Assembly (NCBI RefSeq): GCF_002234675.1
Contig: NC_019866.2
Coordinates: 248,001-312,000, forward strand
Source: Oryzias latipes
Lineage: Eukaryota > Chordata > Actinopteri > Beloniformes > Adrianichthyidae
Direction of reading: 5' to 3'
DNA: 64,000 nt
Position 1 is the stretch's first letter. Every line of letters starts with the position of its first letter. This document shows, piece after piece, positions 11,333-22,462 of this stretch. Position numbers and translations under genes: made by a program. Below the pieces are notes generated by a model. The model saw nothing but the letters and a program-made list of their open reading frames with translations. It searched no databases and had not been told where the DNA came from.

Positions 11333-11945
11333 ATCTGGGCGTACGTCTTGTGGGCGTACGTCTTGTGGGCGTACGTCTAGTGGGCGTACGTCTAGTGGGC
11401 GTACGTCTAGTGGGCGTACGTCTAGTGGGCGTACGTCTAGTGGGCGTACGTCTAGTGGGCGTACGTCTAGTGGGCGTACGTCTAGTGGGCGTACGTCTAG
11501 TGGGCGTACGTCTAGTGGGCGTACGTCTAGTGGGCGTACGTCTAGTGGGCGTACGTCTAGTGGGCGTACGTCTAGTGGGCGTACGTCTAGTGGGCGTACG
11601 TCTAGTGGGCGTACGTCTAGTGGGCGTTCGTCTAGTGGGCGTACGTCTAGTGGGCGTACGTCTAGTGGGCGTACGTCTAGTGGGCGTACGTCTAGTGGGC
11701 GTACGTCTAGTGGGCGTACGTCTAGTGGGCGTACGTCTAGTGGGCGTACGTCTAGTGGGCGTTCGTCTAGTGGGCGTACGTCTTGTGGGCGTACGTCTTG
11801 TGGGCGTACGTCTAGTGGGCGTACGTCTAGTGGGCGTACGTCTAGTGGGCGTACGTCTAGTGGGCGTACGTCTAGTGGGCGTACGTCTAGTGGGCGTACG
11901 TCTAGTGGGCGTACGTCTAGTGGGCGTACGTCTAGTGGGCGTGGC
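11333..11945. repeat. 15-bp minisatellite, unit gtgggcgtacgtcta
   Basis: About 40 tandem copies of a 15-bp unit, nearly perfect. Variants are only tta for cta (cttg units) at the start and near 11780, and two gttcg units. Each unit has two CpGs and the palindrome cgtacg or acgt. Because the period is divisible by three, several frames on both strands stay open, giving spurious ORFs of 260-290 codons. Confidence 0.97.
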
Positions 11946-13546
11946 GTTGCTCGGTGGCCGGCTGTAGGCCTGGACTTTCTCCGGTTGACGTTTGTCCTCC
12001 TCACTGGCAGAAACAGCAGCAGTCCTTGACTAAAGCAAAGTGGTTCCTAAAACTGAGTTCACGTGTTTGTTTGACGAGCTTGAGGGTCCGGTCCGTCCAC
12101 ACTGGGAGGGGGGAATCTTTCCTTGGATTCGTGGTCAGGATTTGGGTTTTGGCTCTTCTGTCCCGCAGCAGGTGTGTGGTTTGTGTGCAGTAAGACAGGG
12201 TGTTGAGCTGTGATACGTCCAGCTCCGGTCCAAAGACGTCTCTGACGGCGGTTTAGGCAGACGCGGCCTGTGGAGATTAATACCCCCCCCTCTGGCACCA
12301 GGCAATGTGGGGGGCTGATATTAGCCCACGTGTCTTTTCTTTAAGGCAAACGTCCGATACAATAAAAACGGTAAACTCTGAACAGCTTCTGGTGTCTCCC
12401 ACTGATCTAGTGCAGCAGAAACGGGTTTTGACTGACATCTGGCATCCATCTACACTTGAATTGACTAACCGTGTTCACACATGACCCGTCCTAAAGCTTT
12501 TTTAGCGTGTCTAGATCTGCGCCGCTCTTTGTGGCTCCAGGTCGGTCCCATGGGCGATCTGATTGGCCGCCTGACTGTGACGTCGTTTTCTGAAACAGCT
12601 TTCCCTGTATAGCCAGGAGGGAGGTGTGGACGTGCTGTGATGTCCTGAGGTCCCTAAAGGCATCACCCCCTCTGCAGAGCGGAGGACAAAGCTGGAAACA
12701 TTTGATCAAACACAAATGTCTGCATCTGATGGGAGAAGCAGAACACCCAATGACGGCCCTGATGATAGTTTGTGCCCCCCCATCACAGATTCCACAGATG
12801 CTCCATGAATGCAACAGCTTCCCTACTTCCTTTGGACAGAATCCGAGTCTTGGTTCTGGTCGGGTCCAGAACACCTCTCCTCCTTCATTCACTCCATTTC
12901 CTCACAGGTGAAGACGAACCTCACCGAGCTGTGTGCACGTACGTGCACGTGCTCTCAGTCGAGCTGTTTGTGTGCCTGAACAGGTGAGGAGGAAATGGAG
13001 AAAAACCTGGAGAACATTTCAGAATAAAAGCAGGACTTTGACCATTTTGCTACCAGATGTAAAGTTTCTGCAGAGCCGGTCCTCAGACCATCATGAGGTC
13101 CACAGGATCCACTTTAAGGGACGATAGACTGACTAAAAAGTCATTTGAGATGTTAGAAGATTCAAGAAACAAAGTAGATTGATTGGAATGAATGGTTATA
13201 ACATTCTACAATCTGATTGGCTGCTGACAGGGGAAAGCATCTCATTGGTTGATCGGTTCACAGGTGATTTTTGCAATCAGAAGGTGACGGATCTGAGGGC
13301 AGGAACCGTTTGGACAAGTTTCCCAAGTTTTCTGCTGGAAGACGCGCTGGAGCTGCAAAAGCAGAAACCGACTGCAGAGCAGCTTTTCTGACGGACGCAG
13401 ACATTTTGTCTACAGAAACGTCTTTTTCAGTGTTCACATCCTTTTATGTGTATGTTTTATGTATAGTATTCGAATAGGAAGTGTCTGGTATTAAAATACG
13501 TATGAGGTAATAAACAGATTGTCTCGGTTGAGTTTTTGTGAAGTGA
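11946..13546. other. Intergenic region, no supported gene
   Basis: No exon, element terminus or long repeat is clear. Weak exon-like patterns exist, such as an acceptor near 12907 followed by a short open stretch and a gtacgtg donor, but nothing matches a known protein. A polyadenylation-type taataaac lies near 13509. Confidence 0.3.
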
Positions 13547-13700
13547 TATGGAAGCGATTGTGTACCATAAATAAAAAGAAAAACCCGAAATGCTTTTTCA
13601 TTTGAATTTTGAGTCATTTGATGCAGCTACATTTAAAAAATGAAAAAGCATTTCTGGTTTTGACTTTGCTTTTTATTTATGCTACACAATTGCTACCATA
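13547..13700. repeat. Long palindromic (fold-back) element, MITE-like
   Basis: The left arm from tatggaagcgattgtgta to the gctttttcattt run (about 13547-13604) is the imperfect reverse complement of the right arm (about 13633-13700, ending gctaccata). The arms are about 60 bp at roughly 80-85% match with a short loop. No coding capacity. It would fold into a strong hairpin and looks like a fold-back MITE 180 bp upstream of med15 exon 1. Confidence 0.75.
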
Positions 13701-13765
13701 CAGTGAAGCCTTGTGTTGCAGCATTTCTGTCCTCTCGGCCGCTCACGCAGCACTTCCACCGTAAA

Positions 13766-13780
13766 CCAGCAGGGGGCAGC
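13766..13780 (+). promoter_or_regulatory. Candidate CTCF-type site upstream of med15 exon 1
   Basis: ccagcagggggcagc matches the core of the vertebrate CTCF motif and lies about 100 bp upstream of the med15 start codon. Recognised by motif only; occupancy is inferred. Confidence 0.45.
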
Positions 13781-13879
13781 GGTGCGCCTTTGCTTCACCT
13801 GTGTCTATCGGCAGAAGAAGAGCCACGGTTTGTTTCTGTCCTTAAGTCTTAAGTCTGCATCCTAGAACCGAATCCCGGT

Positions 13880-13947
13880 ATGGAAGTCCCCGGTTCAGAC
13901 AGCGACTGGAGGAGCACGCAGTTTCGGCAGAAAGTCGTCGCTCAGAT
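13880..13947 (+). CDS. med15: Mediator complex subunit 15, coding exon 1
   Basis: ATG at 13880 opens MEVPGSDSDWRSTQFRQKVV followed by AQ and two bases of the next codon, then the donor gtgag at 13948. This matches the first 22 residues of vertebrate MED15 and starts the KIX helix bundle. The phase fits exon 2 exactly: AT plus T gives Ile, then DEAMRKAG. The next exon 2 on the same strand is at 34524 (copy B), across 20.6 kb of transposons. The intact exon set (copy A) lies upstream instead. Upstream sequence carries a CTCF-like motif and GC-rich DNA consistent with a promoter. Confidence 0.9.
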
Positions 13948-14884
13948 GTGAGAACCGCCGCTTGGGTTTATGGGTGTTGATCATTTTCAGTTTCCGGTCT
14001 GGCAGCCGCGCGAGCTAAAGCTAAAGCTAAAGCTAGCTGTCCGCTTAGCCTCATCACGAGCCCGGAGTGTTCCAACACCGAGCAGTTTGTCCTGCAGTGT
14101 AGCTACTTTAACGGTTTACGGATCATTTTCTGATTGAAAAACTAAACATCGATTTCCCAGATATACAATGATGACTTTCAGTATTATTGATCCTGATCCA
14201 ATGGGAAGTGACTTACGAGAAAAAGAGATTGAAATGTGAAAACATCTGGATTAAGTGAACAGGTGTGATGCTTATCCCAATATTGTACTGGAACACATGA
14301 CTTAGAAAACTCTACCTGAACATTAACACGCCTTTCATTGTAATAAAATTGACAAATTCCGTTTATTTAATGATCACAATGTTAAGAACTGCAACTGTGT
14401 CTCATCTAGAAGCTGCTTTTATCCAAACTCAGTGCTTTTCTTTTGGTAACTTAAAATATAGAAAGGGAACAGTACCTTAACCAATAATGTTGTAAAGTAT
14501 GACTGAGGAAATAAAGTTCTGTTTATTTCCAACATTGATGTCGATTCTGCAGAACTTTTAAAGGGTTCAGGAGTCTGGATGGTGCTTCAAAAATAAAGGA
14601 GAAGAACACCAATTCTATCCAGAAACAAAGGGTGATGATGAGGATGACAGGAGGAAGAGCTTTAATGGGGCTCAGATGCTTTGTTTCCATCACAGTCTCC
14701 ACTTTCTCACACGTGGACGTAAACACGGACTTCAGCGCTCATCGCCACGACGACGGCCTTTCTCCATCATTAGTGGTCATGAGTGTTCTGACGTGAGCAT
14801 TTTGGAAGATGGATAAAACACATCAGGCGTCTTCGTTTATTCGTGTCAGGAGGGTTAAAACCAGTTTGACTATTTTTATCATTA
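13948..14884. other. Apparently unique non-coding DNA
   Basis: Begins with GC-rich sequence after the exon 1 donor, including agctaaagctaaagctaaag near 14010-14035, then becomes A/T-rich. I see no exon or transposon terminus up to the first L1 ORF1-like sequence. Confidence 0.4.
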
Positions 14885-15235
14885 AAAAACACTTTAATGA
14901 CAAAATGGAACAACAAACTCATTATTGCTACACAAAAAGACACAAATCACAAATCTGGATGACAAAATAGACTCAATAATGAAAGATCAGGAAAAGCATG
15001 AGACCCGTATTGAGTTTGGTTTGAATCCATAGTCAGACCGGACCGTGGAACTGGAGAATGTGGTTAGAAGCTAAAGTGGGAGGTTGCTAAGCTAACGGAC
15101 AAGGTGGATGATTTAGAGGGGCGACGGCGCCGCTGCACCGCACAGATTGTCGGGTGAAAGAAGGATTTGAAAACCGACTGAACTTATTCCCACAATGCTG
15201 AAAGAAAGGCTGCATCTAGACCGAGCTCACCGCAG
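14885..15235 (+). mobile_element. Older L1/Tx1-like LINE, ORF1 first part (degenerate)
   Basis: Frames broken by stops give coiled-coil ORF1-like peptides such as DDKIDSIMKDQEKHETRIEF and RLHLDRAHR. The latter is the segment that leads into the RRM-like domain of L1-type ORF1 proteins. The sequence runs straight into the 31-bp minisatellite and resumes after it, so the array sits inside ORF1. Confidence 0.6.
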
Positions 15236-16530
15236 CCTGGGGTACCTAGATACTCCCCCATCGGAGCCTGGGGTACCTGGAAACTCCCCCATCGGAGCCT
15301 GGGGTACCTAGATACTCCCCCATCAGAAGCCTGGGGTACCTAGATACTCCCCCATTGGAGCCTGGGGTACCTGGAAACTCCCCCATTGGAGCCTGGGGTA
15401 CCTAGATACTCCCCCATCGGAGCCTGGGGTACCTAGATACTCCCCCATTGGAGCCTGGGGTACCTGGAAACTCCCCCATTGGAGCCTGGGGTACCTGGAA
15501 ACTAACCCATCAGAGCCTGGGGTACCTAGATACTCCCCCATCTGAGCCTGGGGTACCTGGAAACTCCCCCATCGGAGCCTGGGGTACCTGGAAACTCCCC
15601 CATCGGAGCCTGGGGTACCTAGATACTCCCCCATCGGAGCCTGGGGTACCTAGATACTCCCCCATCGGAGCCTGGGGTACCTAGATACTCCCCCATCAGA
15701 GCCTGGGGTACCTGGAAACTCCCCCATCGGAGCCTGGGGTACCTGGAAACTCCCCCATTGGAGCCTGGGGTACCTGGAAACTCCCCCATTGGAGCCTGGG
15801 GTACCTGGAAACTCCCCCATCAGAGCCTGGGGTACCTGGAAACTCCCCCATCAGAGCCTGGGGTACCTGGAAACTCCCCCATCGGAGCCTGGGGTACCTG
15901 GATACTCCCCCATCGGAGCCTGGGGTACCTGGAAACTCCCCCATCAGAGCCTGGGGTACCTGGAAACTCCCCCATCGGAGCCTGGGGTACCTGGAAACTC
16001 CCCCATCGGAGCCTGGGGTACCTAGATACTCCCCCATCAGAGCCTGGGGTACCTGGAAACTCCCCCATTGGAGCCTGGGGTACCTGGAAACTCCCCCATC
16101 TGAGCCTGGGGTACCTAGATACTCCCCCATCGGAGCCTGGGGTACCTGGAAACTCCCCCATCGGAGCCTGGGGTACCTGGAAACTCCCCCATTGGAGCCT
16201 GGGGTACCTGGAAACTCCCCCATCGGAGCCTGGGGTACCTGGAAACTCCCCCATCGGAGCCTGGGGTACCTGGAAACTCCCCCATCTGAGCCTGGGGTAC
16301 CTAGATACTCCCCCATCGGATCCTGGGGTACCTAGATACTCCCCCATCGGAGCCTGGGGTACCTGGAAACTCCCCCATTGGAGCCTGGGGTACCTGGAAA
16401 CTCCCCCATCGGAGCCTGGGGTACCTGGAAACTCCCCCATCTGAGCCTGGGGTACCTAGATACTCCCCCATCGGATCCTGGGGTACCTCGAAACTCCCCC
16501 ATTGGAGCCTGGGGTACCTGGAAACTCCCC
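15236..16530. repeat. 31-bp minisatellite grown inside an L1 ORF1
   Basis: About 42 tandem units of 31 bp, each containing gcctggggtacct, then ggaaactccc or agatactccc, then a variable catc/catt followed by gga, aga or tga. Left flank is L1 ORF1 sequence (LDRAHRSLG) and right flank continues ORF1 (RAMVVKFHYFQEQQDVFRRA). Long ORFs through the array on both strands are by-products of the repeat. Confidence 0.95.
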
Positions 16531-17299
16531 CAGGGCGATGGTGGTGAAGTTCCACTACTTTCAGGAGCAGCAGGACGTTTTCCGGAGAGCTGCTGCTTCT
16601 GCAGGATATGAGGATCAGGATCTTTCCTGGTTTGACCACCAAAGAAACGATCCGCATTCTCAGAGACCACAAGTCTGGTGCTGGGGGGCACCAGCGTCAA
16701 GTTTGGGGGTATATTCCAGCCACCCTGCACCATCGCCAACAGGACAAGACGAGCGCTTCCCGGATCCGTCTGCAGCAATCGACCACATGCAGACAGAGTG
16801 ACCACCTCCTACTGGGTGGAGAGGGACGTTCCACCACAGCAGAGGCGACTCATGCAGAGGATGAGCCTGCATCAGGAGACATCACCAGACTATTTTAGAT
16901 GGGGGGTCTTTGTTTCATGTTTCCTTATGTTCTTCTCATTGTTTATTCTGCTTTGCAGTGTTTCAGGAAGAAGCCAGCCGTTCTTCTGTTTGCTGGTTCT
17001 GATGATAACTTGGAGGGTTCTCACTGCAGTTCCCAGGATCCTCATCCTAAAAGCAGGATTTAGTTGGAGAACATTTTCTTTCTTTTCCTTTTTTATTTTT
17101 TTGGAGTCCAAATACATGTCATACAATTTTCGCCCAGCTGTGGGGTTTTCTGACAGTGTCTAGCTACTACCTAGTACTACTTAGTACTACCTAGTACTAG
17201 CTTGGAGAGATGTGATCTCAGGGGGGTTTGTAGATCAGCATGGGGGGTTGAGGCTATTTTCATTTTGGGGTTTTGATTATGGAAACACGTTATTGTTTA
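16531..17299 (+). mobile_element. Older L1/Tx1-like LINE, ORF1 C-terminal part and inter-ORF region
   Basis: After the minisatellite, ORF1 resumes with RAMVVKFHYFQEQQDVFRRA and then, in another frame, RIRIFPGLTTKETIRILRD, the conserved C-terminal region of L1-type ORF1p. Frameshifts and stops show that it is inactive. From about 16900 the sequence is T-rich inter-ORF DNA leading to the endonuclease ORF. Confidence 0.6.
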
Positions 17300-17833
17300 A
17301 ATGACAGACTCACAAAATCAGACGTGCCTCCGTTTTACAAGTTGGAACGTCAAATGAATAAATAATCCAATGGAACGGACCAAAGTCTTCAAAGTCATTC
17401 ACACCTGATGTTATGTATTTGCAGGAAACGCACCTCCGGTCGAATGAACAGGTTAAACTGAAGAAACCATGGATTGGACAGATATTCAACAGAACCAACG
17501 GTGCTGCTATTTTAGTCAGGAAGGGAATCCCATTTGGACAAACGTCAAGAACGTCTGAAGTTAGAGGGAGGTATATCATCAGCCTTTATGGCAAACGGGT
17601 TACCTTAGCAAACGTGGATGGACCAAACTTTTACCAACACTTTTTAGGGAATTAACCAGACCTGACCGATTCCCAACTGGTTTTAGGGGCGACTTCAATT
17701 GTGTCCTTAACCCACAGATAAACAAATCAAACCAAAATGTCCAAAGCGGGTAAAGGCTTATATGCAGAAAGTCCAACACCTGACACAGAATATGACCATT
17801 TGTCTACACAACAAACAGAACGCCTATTCTTTA
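17300..17833 (+). mobile_element. Older L1/Tx1-like LINE, ORF2 endonuclease start
   Basis: Broken frames give TSWNVK, INNPMERTKVFKVI, then MYLQETHLRSNEQVKLKKPW and GAAILVRKGIPF, and GDFNCVLNP near 17688. These are the N-terminal motifs of an L1-type AP endonuclease. The element is interrupted at 17833 by another L1 in the opposite orientation and resumes at 21128. Confidence 0.7.
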
Positions 17834-20800
17834 TTTCTATTTTTTTTTAACTTGTCCTGTCCAACAGCTGGGCAGACAGATGAGAGCTGAGGGCCTCTTG
17901 TGTTGGACATATTTTACTTTAACAAGAGGGGTTATTCATCTTCAGACAAACCAAAGGTATGTCTGAATAAACCCCTTTTGGAATTGAGGCCAAACTTTAT
18001 TCATTTTAATCGTATTTGAAAATCTTTGGTGTTGGACCGGACGGAAAAGGAAAGGAGGGAAGAAGAGAGAGGGATGTCAGAGGGGGGGGGGGGGGGGGTA
18101 GGAGGGTGATAATAGGAGGGGGGGTAAGACCATTAAGCAGCATAAAGCAACAAGTTTACTGGGTGTTTATCATTATGGTGAAGTTCAGAAGTTGTACAAA
18201 TCTCAAAGGGCGGGGCCTGTTCACACACACTCAATGTTATCAACACACCTGCTAGCTGCAAAAATGTCCACATGTCAACATGTACACAAAACAGATAGTG
18301 TTCACACGCATACCTATGCCTTCAAACCAACTAGTGTGAAATCTTTCATTCATTCAATCATGCAAACTGTTAGTGCAAAGCTGAGCTAACACCTGTGCTC
18401 AGGTGAGTGTTTATGTTCTTCTAAAAAGGATGATGGAATGTGGGAAGAAGGAGGGGGAGCAACCAGCCACCCCCACACCCAGACCCCCGCCGCAGCAGCC
18501 GCGGCAGCCAGAAGCCCCCCAACGCCACATGGCAGCAGGTAGAGAACAACCGCCCCCCGGCAGAGCCAGAGAGGAGGGAGCCATGGGGGGACAGAGAGTG
18601 CTGCCCCAGCCCAACCAGGAGAGCAGCCCCCCCGCAGCGCCAGGAGGGCTGAACGCCGGGGCCCACCCGAGAGGGGCGCCCACAGCCCCAGACGAGCACC
18701 TCTTCACCACCCAGGAGTTCTGGGCAAGGACCAGAACCCACCCCACAGGGACACAGACACCCCCGGCTCAGGTGTAATGCGATCCCCGGCTTGTGACCTT
18801 GCCAAAAAAGGCTCAGGGATCCCTCTCCCCGCGTGGAGAGAGCACCGCCAGGCCCAGGAAACCGGCACCCGGGGGACACGGCTGTCGTTGCCAAGGGCCC
18901 CGTGCCCCCTACCAGGGATGGGGTAGGGGAGAGATGGTCCAAGGTCCCACCTTCCTTGCAAAATGAGTGTGTATGTTTGTGAGGGTGTGTGTGTGCATGT
19001 GTGTGTGTTTTATCTTGGAATGTATATATTGAGGGGGGAGGGGTGTGTGTACTAAGGGGGTGCAGTTAGAATTGGCGGGTAGGGCACTGAGGGGACATCT
19101 CCTGATTAATCACAGTGATGTTTCAACACCCTCCCTACCAAGGGGCCCTAAATGTCTAAAGTACAGTTAAAATTAGCGGGTAGGGCGCTAAGAGGACATC
19201 TGCTGCTTGCTGGCAGTGATGTCCAAGCACCCCCCCTACCAAGGACCCTACATGTCTAAGGTGCAAATAAAACCGAGAGAGGGGGGGCCCATTCCATACG
19301 GCAACCATGGGAAGGGGGCCACTGCCAAGTAGCCCCCCCCCCCCCCCCCAAGGTGCATCGCAGGCTAAACCCCCCACCCCCTCACCCTAATATGAGATTA
19401 TGTGAGGAAGGGGGTAAGTTGGGGACGGCTGGTGGACTGTCCCCCGGTGGTCAAACAGACGCCCCCCAGCCCCCCCCCCCCCCCCCAGCATAGGGCCGAG
19501 GTACCCCAGCCCCGGGATCCCATCCACCGAGGCGCCGACGCCCCAGGCCCAGCACCACCCATCCCAAACAGAGAGAGAGGAGCCAGAAAGCGCCCCCCCC
19601 CCTTCCGAAGCAAGTCCAGGCCCCCACCCAAGCACACAAGCACACAAGCACACAAAGTGACGGTGAAGCCGTCATTGAAACCATAAGCCAGACTGATAAA
19701 TCGGCACATACCTGCTGCCAGAGAGCCTGGACAGGCGTGCAGAACCATAGTGCATGCATGTAGCTGTCGGGTAGATTACTGTCACAGTGCTGACAAATGT
19801 CTGAATTACTGAGACCCATCTTGAACATCCTCTGTCCAGTGTAGTAAATTCTGTGAAGAGTTTTGAAATGGATTAGCTGCAGATTTGGACTTTTTGTCAG
19901 TTTAAAGGTGTATAGACAAAGTTCTGACCAGAAGCTTTCATCTGTGCTGATGCTCAAATCTGCATCCCATTTTGTTGTTGGAAGGGCAATATTCTAAATA
20001 TATTCTAAATTGCATAATAGTTTGTATATTTTGGAGAGTTAGTAGTGTTACGCCCCCTGCTGGCCAAGCTGGGAAGTGTAACATTTTTTTGTTTATGAGG
20101 ATGTCCGGGTTGTTCCAGATGGGTGTCATTTTGCACGGTTGAATCGACGAGTTAGATATTTTGAGAAATTCCCACCAGGCTGTTAAAGTGGTGTTTATAT
20201 TAATACTTTGGAAACAATCCTGTTTTTTAACTGTTTGGCTAATAAACGTTAGGTCTGACAGGTTGATCTTTCCACATAACGCCTGTTCCAAGTCTAACCA
20301 TGAGTTGGTTTCTGGATTATTTTTTAACCATTTTAAGATGTATTATAATCTATTGGCAAGAAAGTAATTGTGGAAGTTAGGTAATTCTAATCCTCCACAG
20401 CTTTTTGCAGATATTAAAGATTTTAGACTAATTCTTGCAGGTTTATTGTTCCATAAAAAGCTTGATATGGATGAGTCTAATGTTTTGAACCATTTTAATG
20501 GCGGTTGTGTGGGAATCATTGAGAAGAGATAATTAACTTTGGGTAAGATTTTCATTTTAACCGTGGCTACCTTGCCCATAAGGGACAGAGGCAGGTTGGT
20601 CCAGCGTGTTAGATCGTCCTGTATGTTTTTCAGTAATGGGGTGTAGTTTAGCTGCACTAGTTCTGATAGTTTGGGGGAAAAATTGATACCTAGATATTTG
20701 ATATTTCCTGATTTGACTGGTATCGCAAGTCTTTGCTTTTCAGTGGTAATAAAACAGATTTATTCCAATTAATGGAGTAGTCTGATATGGAGGAGAATTC

Positions 20801-21127
20801 ATTAATGATTGTTGCTGTTTCATTTACACAACATGAGTTATTTAAAAACAGTAATATGTCATCTGCATAGAGACTAATTTTATGATGGCTGTGTTTGGTT
20901 TTAATTCCTTTAATTTTTTCATTCTGTCTTATTGCTGCAGCTAGAGGCTCAATAAATATAGCAAAAAGAGAAGGAGAGAGTGGGCAACCCTGTCTGGTTC
21001 CTCTTCCAAGAAAAAACCTGTTGGAAGTCTGATTATTAGTTCTGACTGATGCATTGGGGTTATGATATAATATTTTGATCCAATTGATGAATGATTCTCC
21101 AAAACCAAACCTATGGTGGGCAGCAAT
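17834..21127 (-). mobile_element. 5'-truncated L1 insertion, minus strand, with 16-bp target-site duplication
   Basis: The element is bounded by identical copies of gaacgcctattcttta at 17818-17833 and 21128-21143. On the minus strand it starts inside the RT domain (IAAHHRFGFGESFINWIKI, then the region of the catalytic YADD). It runs through the ORF2 C-terminus (SNSDICQHCDSNLPDSYMHA, LWFCTPVQALWQQVC, about 19700-20000) and then a GC-rich 3' UTR of roughly 1.8 kb, ending in an A-rich tail (poly-T on the plus strand near 17840-17850). Frame breaks are present. It is closely related to the element at 22166-26565 and to the 3'-UTR copy at 55994-58147. Confidence 0.88.
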
Positions 21128-21770
21128 GAACGCCTATTCTTTAAGTCAATGCAGACATTTTATGAACACAGGGACAAAGGTGGAAGCTCCTCGCACATCA
21201 AACCAAAAAACCCATGATTGCCGATACCATTCCTGAAAGTTGTAAAACCTTGGGCGAGAGAACACATGATTTAGAGACAATAAACAATCAGTTTAAAATA
21301 TTCTATTCTATTACCTACACCTCAGAGCCAGGTGATAAAAGCAGTCGTACCACATTTTTTGAAAGACAGGGTTAGAGAGAAATTACCACTAACCATTAGA
21401 CAGGCTACAATATGCTTGCTTATTATTTTATATACACAAGAAACGACATACATCTGAAATAATAGTCTCCATAGAGAAGGCAGTATCTATTTATGGTCCA
21501 AGAAAAGTTCAAATTTGGCCCCTTATTTAAAAAACTGATTAAAATAATAAATCTCTCTCCTATCGCAGCAGTGCGCACAAGTAATCTAATATCCAATTTA
21601 TTTTAACTGGGAAGAGGTAGCAGACAAGGTCGTAGTCTGTTTTCTTATCTTTTTGACTAGGCGATTGAACCATTGGCCATAGCTCTCAGAGGGGACAGTC
21701 AGATTGCTGGAATTTCCAGAGGGAGGATTATACATTAAGTATTACTCTATGCAGATGATCTACTGTTGTA
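21128..21770 (+). mobile_element. Older L1/Tx1-like LINE, RT segment
   Basis: Continues the element interrupted at 17833. Decayed frames show SMQTFYEHRDKGG, FGPLFKKLIKIINLSPIAAV, GRGSRQGRSLFSYLFD and LLYADDLLLY, the RT active-site region with its YADD. The sequence stops exactly at the Tyr codon where a Tc1-like end begins. Confidence 0.7.
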
Positions 21771-22165
21771 TACAGCGGTGGACAAAACAGTTGGTACCCC
21801 TCAGTTAAAGAAAGAAAGTCCACAATGTTCACTGAAATGACTTGAAACGTTTAAAAGTAACAAATTAAAATTTATTGAAAATTAAATAATCAAAATCAAC
21901 CATTACTTTTGAGTTGTTGATTAACAGAATTATTAAAAAAAAAAAAAAATGAAATAGGGCTGGACAGAAATGATGGGACCTCCATAAAAGACTGAGAACT
22001 AATTGCCCAGCGGGTCATGATGACCTCAGGTATGTCCTTTGATTGACATCACAGCTGTTTTCAAACCCATAATCAGTCTGTCTGCCTATTTAAAGGGAGA
22101 CAAATAGTCACGTTGCTTAACATGGACAACAGAAAGCCAAGGAGAGAATTGTCCCAGGACATTAT
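21771..22165 (+). mobile_element. Tc1-like DNA transposon, left end only
   Basis: Begins with tacagcggtggacaaaacag, a Tc1/mariner-type terminus at a TA dinucleotide, and includes an A-rich stretch near 21935. It ends soon after an ATG (about 22122) that opens MDNRKPRRELSQD, like the start of a Tc1 transposase, before a stop. The rest of the transposase and the right terminus are missing. Confidence 0.65.
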
Positions 22166-22462
22166 AAACTAAATTATAGGGTGTGATGCTGTAGTATCGT
22201 GAGAGCCGGCGAGAGGAGTGTGGTGAGTTAACTTGGCGGCGCGTAAGTTGTGAACAAACATTTTGGTTTATCTCATTATACCGCCAGATTTAAATAATCC
22301 AGAAAGCTAACAAAATCTGAAAAAAGTTTGTCAAGCATTGGTCAGCCTGGAGGACTTGGAGGATCTGGAGAATTACATCGACGAGTGTTTCAATACCTGC
22401 GTAATGAGGAAATCCAACACTGCCACTCCTTACACCAAACGCAACCGAAGATTCTCAGCAAC

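Noticed and set aside
11151..12029. ORFs of about 260-290 codons on both strands (repeating GRTSSGRTSS, LVGVRLVGV, DVRPLDVRPL)
   Set aside because: They are translations of a 15-bp minisatellite whose period keeps several frames open. No codon bias, domain or flanking exon structure.
12905..12945. Possible small exon with acceptor and gtacgtg donor
   Set aside because: Only about 30 nt, no protein match, and no partner exons on either side.
15696..16444. Gly/Pro/Ser-Tyr-rich ORFs on both strands resembling a structural protein
   Set aside because: The 31-bp minisatellite lies inside a dead L1 ORF1; three units (93 nt) restore the frame, giving 31-residue periodicity.
20047..20085. tgttacgccccctgctggcc ... 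gtaaca taken at first for a tiny LTR or TIR element
   Set aside because: It falls within continuous minus-strand L1 ORF2 reading (KKMLHFPAWPAGGV) and has no target duplication.
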